Shown here in pieces: positions 7,807-14,299 of a stretch of 23,311 nt of DNA. The position numbers and the translations under genes are program-made. The DNA comes from CAYOXD01 sp964407825 (GTDB taxonomy: Bacteria; Desulfobacterota; Desulfobacteria; Desulfobacterales; JAFDDL01). The notes below the pieces were generated by a model. It saw only the letters and a list, made by a program, of their open reading frames with translations. It ran no database searches and had not been told where the DNA came from. The stretch lies in NCBI GenBank assembly GCA_964407825.1, contig CAYOXD010000040.1:1-23311 (forward strand), in the 5' to 3' direction. Position 1 is the stretch's first letter, and each line of letters begins with the position of its first letter.

Positions 7807-9435
7807 TTAAAAATCGGCGAAATCGGAATCGTCACCAGGAGCCGGCAGCTGGCCGGTGCCGTTGCCGCTCTTTGGGGTGCTCTTCCTGACCTTAGGTCCC
7901 GCCGCCGTCAGCGTCCTCGCGGGCAGCCGCCGGCGGGCACGGTTGGGGCCGCCAATGGCGTTTTGACGCCTTTCATTTCCGATCCCGGAAGCGGAACCAC
8001 TCACCAGCATTGCAAGATTTCCCACATAGTCTCTCATCTGCATGGCCTGGGCGTTCATCTCCTCGGAGGCGCTGGAGGTTTCCTCGGCATTGGCGCTGTT
8101 TCGCTGTACCACGCTGTCCATGTCGGCCACGGCCGAGTTGATTTGACCGATGCCGTCTGACTGTTCCTTTGAAGCGACGGCGATCTCGGCCAGCAATTCG
8201 CCCACCTTGGTGGCACTTCTCGCCACCTTTTCGAAGGCCTCACCGGTCAGGGTGGCTAGTCCCGTTCCGTCATGGACCTTGGCGATGGTGCCTTCAATCA
8301 TAGCGGCCGTATTCTTCGCGGCATCAGCCGCCCGCATGGCCAACGCCCTCACCTCGTCCGCCACGACGGCAAATCCTGCGCCGGCCTCGCCTGCCCGGGC
8401 CGCCTCTATGGCCGCGTTCAAGGCCAGCAGGTTGGTCTGGAAGGCGATCTCGTCGATGGTTTTCACGATCTTCTGGGTCTCCGCGCTTGCCGTGGTGATC
8501 TCCTCCATGGAAACCGTCAGCTGCCCCATGGACTCATTGGCCGTTGTGACGGCCTCATTGGCCTCGGCCATCAGACGGTCGGCCTGGTTTGCATTTTCCG
8601 CATTTTGAAGGGTCATGGAGGACAGCTCCTCCAACGATGAGGAAGTCTCCTCAATGGAGGCGGCCTGCTCCGATGCGCCCTCTGCCAGAAGCTGGCTGGC
8701 AGATGAGATCTGACCGGAGGCCGCGCTCACCTGTTCGGCGGAACTCGCCAGGCCGGAAATAGCATTGTTCAGAGGCCCGGTGATGCTGCGGATGGCAAAA
8801 AATGCCAAGGCGCAGAGGCCCAGGATACCCACCAGTGCGATGGCGAACATCAGCAGTTTTTTCGTCTTAATGGTCGATTCGGCCGCCCTTGCGATGGCGG
8901 CATTCTTATCGTTCGCCAATGCCACGACCTTGTTGATGGCCTTCCGGTGCAATTCGTATTGATCACGCAAGGCACCAAAGGCGATTTCGCTCGCCTTGGC
9001 CTTATCCCCTTTCAGGATGGCCGGAACGAATTGCTTGTCCCAGATCGCGTAAAAAGCCATCGCGGAGGTATAGGATTGTTGCACAAGCGCATTTTTCATT
9101 TCACCGGCGGGAAGCGTGTTGACCCAGAATTCGTGCCGGTCAAGATAGTCCTTTTTCAAGGCCTTTTCCTTCTCAAGCAACGCCTTGATAGTGTCATCCT
9201 GTGTTGCCCCGAGCGTCTCCAGCGTTACCAGATACGATTCAATGATATATTCAGGCGGGGGAAGGATATCGGCCACAAGGTCTTTTCCCTGAACGATCTG
9301 ATCATATACCGGGCCATTGACGCTGAGGCGGTTCAGCGTGCTGTTGGAAAGAAGGGCAAAAGCCAGAAATATCACGATGGATGCAATTACAATGGAAATT
9401 AGCTTGGTCGACAATTTGTAATTGTTGTAGTTCAT
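7807..9435 (-). CDS. Methyl-accepting chemotaxis protein
   Basis: Starting at the ATG ending at 9435 (AAAGGAG, good spacing) the protein has 542 residues. The frame stays open 47 codons further upstream but that part looks non-coding. TM1 is 12-32 and TM2 193-215. The 160-residue periplasmic region is predicted helical (four-helix-bundle-like) and contains ILPPPEYIIESYLV at 57-70. After TM2 there is only a HAMP-like first helix (SITGPLNNAISGL, 217-229) before the signalling coiled coil, so a full HAMP is doubtful. The conserved hairpin tip is about 328-365 (EIAFQTNLLALNAAIEAARA onward). The C-terminus is a basic, Pro/Gly-rich linker ending DDSDFADF; no CheR-type NWETF pentapeptide is present. 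A sigma54-type promoter lies upstream. Confidence 0.94.
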   Translation of the reverse strand: MNYNNYKLSTKLISIVIASIVIFLAFALLSNSTLNRLSVNGPVYDQIVQGKDLVADILPPPEYIIESYLVTLETLGATQDDTIKALLEKEKALKKDYLDRHEFWVNTLPAGEMKNALVQQSYTSAMAFYAIWDKQFVPAILKGDKAKASEIAFGALRDQYELHRKAINKVVALANDKNAAIARAAESTIKTKKLLMFAIALVGILGLCALAFFAIRSITGPLNNAISGLASSAEQVSAASGQISSASQLLAEGASEQAASIEETSSSLEELSSMTLQNAENANQADRLMAEANEAVTTANESMGQLTVSMEEITTASAETQKIVKTIDEIAFQTNLLALNAAIEAARAGEAGAGFAVVADEVRALAMRAADAAKNTAAMIEGTIAKVHDGTGLATLTGEAFEKVARSATKVGELLAEIAVASKEQSDGIGQINSAVADMDSVVQRNSANAEETSSASEEMNAQAMQMRDYVGNLAMLVSGSASGIGNERRQNAIGGPNRARRRLPARTLTAAGPKVRKSTPKSGNGTGQLPAPGDDSDFADF

Positions 9436-9440
9436 AACCG

Positions 9441-9448
9441 CTCCTTTT
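9441..9448 (-). promoter_or_regulatory. Ribosome binding site deciding the chemoreceptor start
   Basis: AAAAGGAG on the minus strand, five bases before the ATG ending at 9435. The first residues from that ATG (MNYNNYKLSTKL) lead directly into TM1, as expected for a chemoreceptor. Confidence 0.75.
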
Positions 9449-9549
9449 GTAGTTCCGATAACGGGCACACATGGCGACCGCTGTCCGTGTCCGACATGCT
9501 TATGATAAAGGCCGATCTGGCTCGTTTTCATGTCCTGACCAATGCATAA

Positions 9550-9564
9550 GCCAGAACCGTGCCA
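9550..9564 (-). promoter_or_regulatory. Sigma54 (RpoN) -24/-12 promoter for the chemoreceptor gene
   Basis: On the minus strand the sequence TGGCACGGTTCTGGC, followed by T, matches the consensus TGGCACG-N4-TTGCW at every defined position but one (G for T at the second base of the -12 block). The GG and GC dinucleotides are at the required spacing. The predicted start is near 9538, giving a leader of about 100 bases. The gene directly upstream encodes a sigma54-dependent activator, which strengthens the call. Confidence 0.55.
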
Positions 9565-9639
9565 TCCTTTCAGCACCGCCTGTTACCTCTTGTTATCATG
9601 AAGAATCGAATGAATGCAGAGAGCTGGGGAAGGGACGGC

Positions 9640-9757
9640 GAAAGGGTGTTGCAAAATGGTGGGATCGGCCCCGGTTCTAAGGCTAATTATACGTATTTTA
9701 TGAGATTTTTTGGGTGTTGCGATAAGGATGGCCTGTTATAAAATGGCACACCCTTTC
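9640..9757. repeat. Repeated GGGTGT motifs, candidate upstream activator sites
   Basis: GAAAGGGTGT at 9640-9649 recurs in inverted orientation as ACACCCTTTC at 9748-9757. GGGTGTTGC at 9644-9652 recurs directly at 9712-9720. These sites would lie roughly 100-220 bases upstream of the predicted chemoreceptor transcription start, the usual distance for enhancer sites of NtrC-type activators. Binding is inferred. Confidence 0.35.
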
Positions 9758-9847
9758 AACCAGCAATTCCCGGTGAAACGATCTCGACATCCATTACGAC
9801 AACGATCGCATTTGGGCCGTGCCGATAGGGAGGGTCGCTCGGCGGCA

Positions 9848-11263
9848 TCACCCGTTCAGCGCATCGAGGTGCCGCAACAGGCGCTGTCTGGAAATTCCCA
9901 ATAGCCGGGCGGCCATGCTCCGGTTGCCATCGGTGCGGCGCAGGGCCTCCTTCATCAGCAACAGGTTGGCATCCGCTAGGGTCGGCAGCGGCAGATGCTC
10001 TGGAAACCAGGCGGTTTCCGCTTTGGCTGCGAGGGCGGTTCCGCCCCCCGCCTGGCCCTCCTTTTCCATATGGGCCCTGAAGCGGGCCATGGACAGAATT
10101 TTGGATTGATGCCCCGCCATGGCGTCGAACACCATGGAGCGCAGTTCCCTCAGGTTCCCTGGAAAGCGGTAGGTGTTCAGCAGCACGGGCAGTTCTTCCG
10201 GGTAAGCAGGTTTTTTCTTCCCGAATTCCAAAGCGGCCTCCTCCAAGAAATGATCCAGAAGAAGCGGAATATCTCCGGGCCGCTCGCGCAAGGACGGAAG
10301 GCGCAGCTGGTGCACAGACAATCTGTAATACAGGTCCTTCCGGAATCTGCCGTCGGCCATGGCGGGTTTAAGGGCACGGTTGGTGGCGACAATGACATGG
10401 GCCTCGCTCTTTCGGGGCTGGTCCGATCCAAGGGGATAATACTCCCGTTCCTGGAGCAGCCGCAGCAGTTTGACCTGGCTCTCGGCCGCAAGATCTCCAA
10501 TCTCATCCAGGAACAGGGTTCCCCCCGCGGCCTGTTCCACCAGTCCCTTTCGCGGGCTGTCGGCGCCCGTGAAGGCCCCCCGGCTATGACCGAACAGGGT
10601 GTCTGAAAAGGCCTGATCGTCGATACCCGCCACGTTAACGGAGACAAAGCTGCCCTTCCGCCCAGCCAGCCGATAGAGGGCCCTGGCCATGAGTTCCTTT
10701 CCCACGCCACTCTCGCCTGTAATCAGAACGGGTTGGGAACTTCTGGCAATGGCTTCGGCATATTGAAAGAGCGAACGCATGCGCGGATCCATGGTGATGA
10801 TACCTGAAAATGCCTCCGGATGCTCCAGCCCGCCAGTCAGGAACCGCTCCCTGAGTCGCCTGTTTTCTCGGGCCAATTCCCTTATTTCAATGGCCCGATT
10901 CACGCTGGAGATCAGTCGGCTCCTTTCCACCGGTTTGACCAGGTAATCGAAGGCGCCGCTTTTCATGCATTGTACGGCATGATCCAGTTCATTGTTGCCG
11001 GTAACGATAATAACCGGAATTTGTGGATACTCCGTTTTAGTCTCAACCAACAGGTCCTCACCCCGGACGTACGGCAAAATCAAATCGAGCAGGATGACAC
11101 TGGGCTCCACCTCGGTCAGGATCTCCGGCACCCGCCGCCCGTCCTGGCAGGTGATCAGATTCGTAATGCCCGCCGAGCGCAGGGTGAGGCTGAAGGCCAG
11201 AATGATTCCCTCCTCATCGTCCACCACCAGGACTGGACTGGCAGGGTAATTATTCGGGCTCAT
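9848..11263 (-). CDS. Sigma54-dependent response regulator (NtrC family)
   Basis: The 471-residue protein has three domains. The receiver (10-125) carries D15-D16, phospho-acceptor D60 in ILLDLILP, T88 and K110. The AAA+ sigma54-activation domain (about 155-385) has Walker A GESGVGKE at 183-190, the sigma54-contacting GAFTGA loop at 229-234 and Walker B TLFLDE at 249-254. The C-terminal Fis-type helix-turn-helix (about 430-470) ends in RSMAARLLGISRQRLLRHL. It activates RpoN-holoenzyme promoters from distal sites after phosphorylation. Its ATG overlaps the stop of the upstream hybrid kinase by four bases (ATGA), so the two are translationally coupled and almost certainly cognate. The only sigma54 promoter I see in the window is the one in front of the next gene, the chemoreceptor. 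Confidence 0.96.
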   Translation of the reverse strand: MSPNNYPASPVLVVDDEEGIILAFSLTLRSAGITNLITCQDGRRVPEILTEVEPSVILLDLILPYVRGEDLLVETKTEYPQIPVIIVTGNNELDHAVQCMKSGAFDYLVKPVERSRLISSVNRAIEIRELARENRRLRERFLTGGLEHPEAFSGIITMDPRMRSLFQYAEAIARSSQPVLITGESGVGKELMARALYRLAGRKGSFVSVNVAGIDDQAFSDTLFGHSRGAFTGADSPRKGLVEQAAGGTLFLDEIGDLAAESQVKLLRLLQEREYYPLGSDQPRKSEAHVIVATNRALKPAMADGRFRKDLYYRLSVHQLRLPSLRERPGDIPLLLDHFLEEAALEFGKKKPAYPEELPVLLNTYRFPGNLRELRSMVFDAMAGHQSKILSMARFRAHMEKEGQAGGGTALAAKAETAWFPEHLPLPTLADANLLLMKEALRRTDGNRSMAARLLGISRQRLLRHLDALNG

Positions 11264-13410
11264 GGGACGGCTTCCTCCCTTGCCTGGAAAACGGATTCCA
11301 CCGCTGCCACGAGATCCTTGTCTGTAAGCGGTTTCTGTAGAATGTTACGGAACCCCAATTCACGGACCATGCGGGCTTTGGCCGATTCGTCGTCACCAGC
11401 AATAATGATGACCTTCACGTCGTGAAGGGAGGGGGTCTTTCGGATCTGTTGGCACACCTCTGTCCCGTCCATGACCGGCATGGTGAGATCCAGGATGAGA
11501 ATATCGGGGGTTTCGGTGCCCAGCATGAAGCAGGCCTCCACGCCGTTGGTTGCCTCCTTGACGGTGTATCGGCCGGCCTTATGAAGACAGCGTCCCACCA
11601 TATCCCGGATATGTGCCTCGTCATCCACCACCAGTACCCGGGTCTTGGTCCTGCGCTGCTCCACCGGCAACCACGCCGTAAAGGTCGTTCCCTTTCCCTC
11701 ATGGCTGTCGGCGGTGAGGTGTCCCCCATGATCCCGGATAATTTTCGAGGACACGGACAGCCCCAGCCCCACCCCTCCCGTATCGCGTTTCGTGGTGAAA
11801 AAGGGGTCCATGATGCGCGGCAAAATCGCCTGTGGAATGCCGGAACCTTCGTCCGCCACGGTGACGGCCACCATGGCCGTCTGCCGGTCCAGAAAAGACT
11901 TGACGGAAATGCCCCGATCAGAGTCAGGCAATGCCTGGCAGGCATTTTGAATCAGGTTGATGATCACCTGTTCGATCTTTTGCCAATCGCCCTGGACCAT
12001 GGGAAGATCCTTGCCGTAGTCAACGGTGAACCGGCTGGTCGAGCTCTTGATCTGGTTGGATACCAGGGCGATGGCGCGCTCCAGGGTCTGGTTGACATCG
12101 AACGGCGCCCGATTGTCCCCCGGCTGATAGCGGGCGTAGTCCTTCAGGTCCTGCACAATGCGCATGATGCGCTGGGTGCCGCCGGTGATGCCCTCCAGCA
12201 GTTTGGGAACGGCCGCCTTCATTTCCAGGTATGGCAACCCGCCCATCAGGAATTGGCCGGTTTCATCGTAATGGGTGTCGAGGATCGGAATGATGCTCTG
12301 CCAGCTGTCATCGAGAATCCGCGTATTGAGCATGATAAAATTATTCGGGTTGTTGATCTCATGGGCGACGCCCGAAACCAGTATTCCCAGTGAAATCATT
12401 TTGTCCGCCTGCTGCAGTTCCCGCTCCATGCGTTTTTCATCGGTGATGTCATGAATATGGAGCACGCACCCGCCCTTGGCGCCCCCGATGCCCTTGAGGG
12501 GATAAATGGATATCTTCTCCAGCCTGTCGGGATCACGAAGTCCCTTTCGCTCATAAACGCCGCCAACGCCGTTCTGGACATGCGCCGGCACCCGGCACCT
12601 CTCGCACGGATCCGGCAGCCCCTTGAAGAGGGCATGACAGGTGGGGGCATGGAACTCCGCCACGGAATCGATCCGGTAATAAGCCCTGGCCGCCTGGTTG
12701 AGCATCTTGACGCGCAGTTCGTGATCCAGGAGGATCAATGGATCGGGAATACCGTTGAATACGGTCTGAAGCATGATCCGCTGTTCGAGAAACTGTCTCT
12801 CAGATTCCCGGCGCATCCGCTGGAGTTCGCGTAATTCCGCATTTTTTGATTTCAGCTGATCGGTGTACCGCGCCGACTCTTCCAACAGAAGGCGATGGTG
12901 GTAGGCGATGGAAATTTCGTTCGCCAGGGTTTCGAGGAAATCTCCCCGAAGGCCGAAATCCCTTTCCAGATAGGAGGCCAGCCCCAGCACCCCGATGACA
13001 CGCCGACGGGTCCTCAGCGGCAGGGCGGCAAAGGAGGTGAACCCGGAATTTTTGCAGTCATCCCATGTGCAGCGGGGATCCTGATGGATGTTTTTGGAAT
13101 ATTTTGGTTCGTCATCCCTGACGGAAAGGCCGCAGAGACATTCTCCCACGCTATGGATGGGCATGAGGGTGGCGGCCTTGGCGGGCCCTTCAGGGTATTT
13201 GCCCTTCAGCATCAACCGCTCCCCGTCCCGGATAAAGAAAAGGACCATATCCGGCTGAACAATCCGCGACACCTCATCCATTGCCGATTGGATCAACTCA
13301 TCTATGGCGCATTCGGCATTTATTTTCTGGCTCAACGCCCTGATGGCCTTGAGTTCACCAACGCAGGAGTCAGTATCCCCCCCGGTACGGCTTCCCTCAG
13401 CGCTGTCCAT
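11260..13410 (-). CDS. Soluble hybrid sensor histidine kinase: GAF-PAS-HisKA-HATPase-receiver
   Basis: The 716-residue protein has no transmembrane segment, so it senses a cytoplasmic signal. A GAF domain (about 35-175) contains four clustered cysteines, C91, C93, C114 and C119. A coiled coil (175-210) leads to a PAS domain (about 210-325) with C258, C269 and C272 in the motif PCERCRVP. The kinase has phospho-acceptor H350 in GVAHEINNPNNF, N489 in LIQNACQAL, DEGSGIP around 520-526 and a GVGLGLS G2 box (546-552). The C-terminal receiver has D596-D597, D641 and K693, which allows an intramolecular phosphorelay before transfer to the downstream sigma54 regulator. GGAGG precedes the ATG by eight bases. 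The cysteine-rich input domains suggest redox or metal sensing, which is an inference. Confidence 0.95.
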   Translation of the reverse strand: MDSAEGSRTGGDTDSCVGELKAIRALSQKINAECAIDELIQSAMDEVSRIVQPDMVLFFIRDGERLMLKGKYPEGPAKAATLMPIHSVGECLCGLSVRDDEPKYSKNIHQDPRCTWDDCKNSGFTSFAALPLRTRRRVIGVLGLASYLERDFGLRGDFLETLANEISIAYHHRLLLEESARYTDQLKSKNAELRELQRMRRESERQFLEQRIMLQTVFNGIPDPLILLDHELRVKMLNQAARAYYRIDSVAEFHAPTCHALFKGLPDPCERCRVPAHVQNGVGGVYERKGLRDPDRLEKISIYPLKGIGGAKGGCVLHIHDITDEKRMERELQQADKMISLGILVSGVAHEINNPNNFIMLNTRILDDSWQSIIPILDTHYDETGQFLMGGLPYLEMKAAVPKLLEGITGGTQRIMRIVQDLKDYARYQPGDNRAPFDVNQTLERAIALVSNQIKSSTSRFTVDYGKDLPMVQGDWQKIEQVIINLIQNACQALPDSDRGISVKSFLDRQTAMVAVTVADEGSGIPQAILPRIMDPFFTTKRDTGGVGLGLSVSSKIIRDHGGHLTADSHEGKGTTFTAWLPVEQRRTKTRVLVVDDEAHIRDMVGRCLHKAGRYTVKEATNGVEACFMLGTETPDILILDLTMPVMDGTEVCQQIRKTPSLHDVKVIIIAGDDESAKARMVRELGFRNILQKPLTDKDLVAAVESVFQAREEAVP

Positions 13411-13824
13411 GGTATCCCTCCGCCAAAGCCGGTAGTATCAGAAACGAATTGCCATGTTCCTCGGCAATAGCTTCCTAGGTACCCTTGCCCGACTATCTTC
13501 AGGTCAAATTCCGCATCACCTGAAGCCCGGTATTTGAACTTTGCCGCCTCAGGCTCAAACCTTGAATCGAATATTTAACACTTTATACGGAAATTTCAAA
13601 GGTTCCCCAATGAACAAGCTTTTTCCTTGACATCACAACACTCCGGAATTCTAATAAAATAAGTGGTATTTCAAATAGGGGCGCCCCATCTTCCTCACAT
13701 GCCATGGACCCGTTGAGAGATATCATGTCCTCGTCCCTTGGTCGCCCCTCGATGGCTCCCCTCAGACGGACTATTTCACCGCCACCCGTCAGGGCTACAA
13801 CGGTGGAGAACATAAAATTGACGC
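13411..13824. other. Intergenic region upstream of the hybrid kinase
   Basis: This region has no confident gene. It contains an 8-bp dyad at 13497-13525. A weak promoter-like TTGAAA with AT-rich sequence about 16 bases later reads toward the kinase at roughly 13565-13600 on the minus strand. A plus-strand open frame without a start codon fills 13679-13831. An 89-codon minus-strand frame (13583-13852) begins inside the palindromic element and shows no recognisable family. Confidence 0.4.
13497..13525. promoter_or_regulatory. 29-bp dyad upstream of the hybrid kinase gene
   Basis: CTTCAGGT and its exact inverted copy ACCTGAAG are separated by 13 bases, about 90 bases before the kinase start codon. 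It could be an operator for a dimeric regulator or a leader stem-loop. No U-tract follows on either strand, so it does not look like a terminator. Confidence 0.35.
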
Positions 13825-13831
13825 TATCTAG
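13679..13831 (+). pseudogene. Possible reading-frame remnant truncated by the palindromic element
   Basis: A plus-strand frame is open from 13679 to the TAG at 13829-13831. Its last residues read QTDYFTATRQGYNGGEHKI then DAI, a natural-looking protein tail with clean codon choice. There is no start codon; an in-frame stop at 13676 blocks it upstream. The TAG is created exactly at the left boundary of the inverted-repeat element. If the element and one copy of its flanking TATCTA are removed, the frame continues as YPGVSIRRRLYPPAY before a TGA at 14017-14019. I do not recognise the family. Confidence 0.25.
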
Positions 13832-13971
13832 TGTCCATCCAGGAATAGGCAAATTGGGTCGAGATCAAGGCGCACGAAAAATTTAACCGCAGGCATATGG
13901 TGGATATTCCGAGGATTAAATTTTTCGCGCAACGCAGATATCGGGCAAATTTGCCATTTTTGGATGGACAC
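13831..13971. mobile_element. 141-bp palindromic MITE-like element with 6-bp flanking direct repeats
   Basis: The whole segment is one long imperfect inverted repeat centred near 13901. Its ends, GTGTCCATCC and GGATGGACAC, are perfect 10-bp complements (12 with the adjoining TA). Internally CGAAAAATTTAA on the left pairs with TTAAATTTTTCG on the right, and GGCAAATT pairs with AAATTTGCC. TATCTA lies immediately outside each end (13825-13830 and 13972-13977), like a target-site duplication. It encodes nothing. This structure fits a non-autonomous miniature inverted-repeat transposable element or a dispersed palindromic repeat. Confidence 0.6.
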
Positions 13972-13981
13972 TATCTATCCA

Positions 13982-13997
13982 GGCGTATCCATACGCC
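13982..13997. repeat. Short perfect palindrome GGCGTAT-CC-ATACGCC
   Basis: Seven-base arms separated by CC lie just right of the MITE-like element and about 90 bases upstream of the kamA promoter candidate. It may be an operator. It may also be coincidental within the proposed gene remnant. Confidence 0.3.
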
Positions 13998-14077
13998 GGC
14001 GTCTGTATCCCCCTGCTTATTGACCAGCTGAGTTGGAGACGATCGCCCATTCGCCATCGCGAAGGGTGAATCAATAG

Positions 14078-14106
14078 TGCACATTTCCAGGTTACGTGGT
14101 TATAAA
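14078..14106 (+). promoter_or_regulatory. Candidate sigma70 promoter for the KamA-like gene
   Basis: TGCACA (four of six -35 matches), a 17-base spacer and TATAAA (five of six -10 matches) read toward the KamA-like gene. Transcription would start near 14113, leaving a leader of about 187 bases that holds two stable hairpins. Confidence 0.35.
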
Positions 14107-14222
14107 GCCCGTTCCCGTCAGGACGGACAAACAACGTTATGAGCCTGATTTCATGCTGTTTTTTGCAGTGTTTCGCACCGGTGTGCATGTTGCATTCCCA
14201 AATGGAGTGCAGCCTTTCCCCA

Positions 14223-14273
14223 GGGTCGCGTCGCGACCCGTTCCAAAACGAGGTGGTTCACCACCGAACCACC
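14223..14273 (+). promoter_or_regulatory. Two leader hairpins in front of the KamA-like gene
   Basis: GGGTCGCG and CGCGACCC (14223-14239) form one inverted repeat. GGTGGTTC and GAACCACC with a six-base loop (14252-14273) form a second, ending 13 bases before the ribosome site. Neither is followed by a U-tract. They could be translational control elements or mRNA-stabilising structures. I do not recognise a known riboswitch class here. Confidence 0.35.
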
Positions 14274-14286
14274 GCCAACCACTCAC

Positions 14287-14294
14287 AAAGGAGG
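14287..14294 (+). promoter_or_regulatory. Ribosome binding site deciding the KamA-like start
   Basis: AAAGGAGG, five bases before the ATG at 14300. The frame is open 68 codons further upstream, but that part lacks a ribosome site and overlaps the promoter and hairpins. Confidence 0.85.
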
Positions 14295-14299
14295 ATGTC

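Larger units (their letters stand above)
9436..9847. other. Intergenic regulatory region between chemoreceptor and sigma54 regulator genes
   Basis: This 412-base stretch has no convincing gene; open frames in it lack ribosome sites and family resemblance. It holds the chemoreceptor ribosome site, a sigma54-type promoter at 9550-9564 and repeated GGGTGT motifs at 9640-9757. No convincing terminator for the response-regulator transcript is visible, so some read-through from the upstream gene is possible. Confidence 0.5.

Noticed and set aside
9436..9576. 47-codon N-terminal extension of the chemoreceptor
   Set aside because: It crosses the sigma54 promoter and the strong ribosome site, and the peptide does not look like a membrane-targeting region.
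9744..9758. TGGCACACCCTTTCA on the plus strand as a second sigma54 promoter
   Set aside because: The -12 part is poor (no GC at the required spacing) and it points into the 3' end of an oppositely oriented gene. It is better explained as part of the repeated GGGTGT motif.
11422..12393. 323-codon plus-strand open frame
   Set aside because: Antisense to the hybrid kinase with no ribosome site or recognisable domain; a shadow of codon bias.
13583..13852. 89-codon minus-strand frame
   Set aside because: Its start lies inside the palindromic element, there is no ribosome site, and the opposite strand carries the more protein-like frame.
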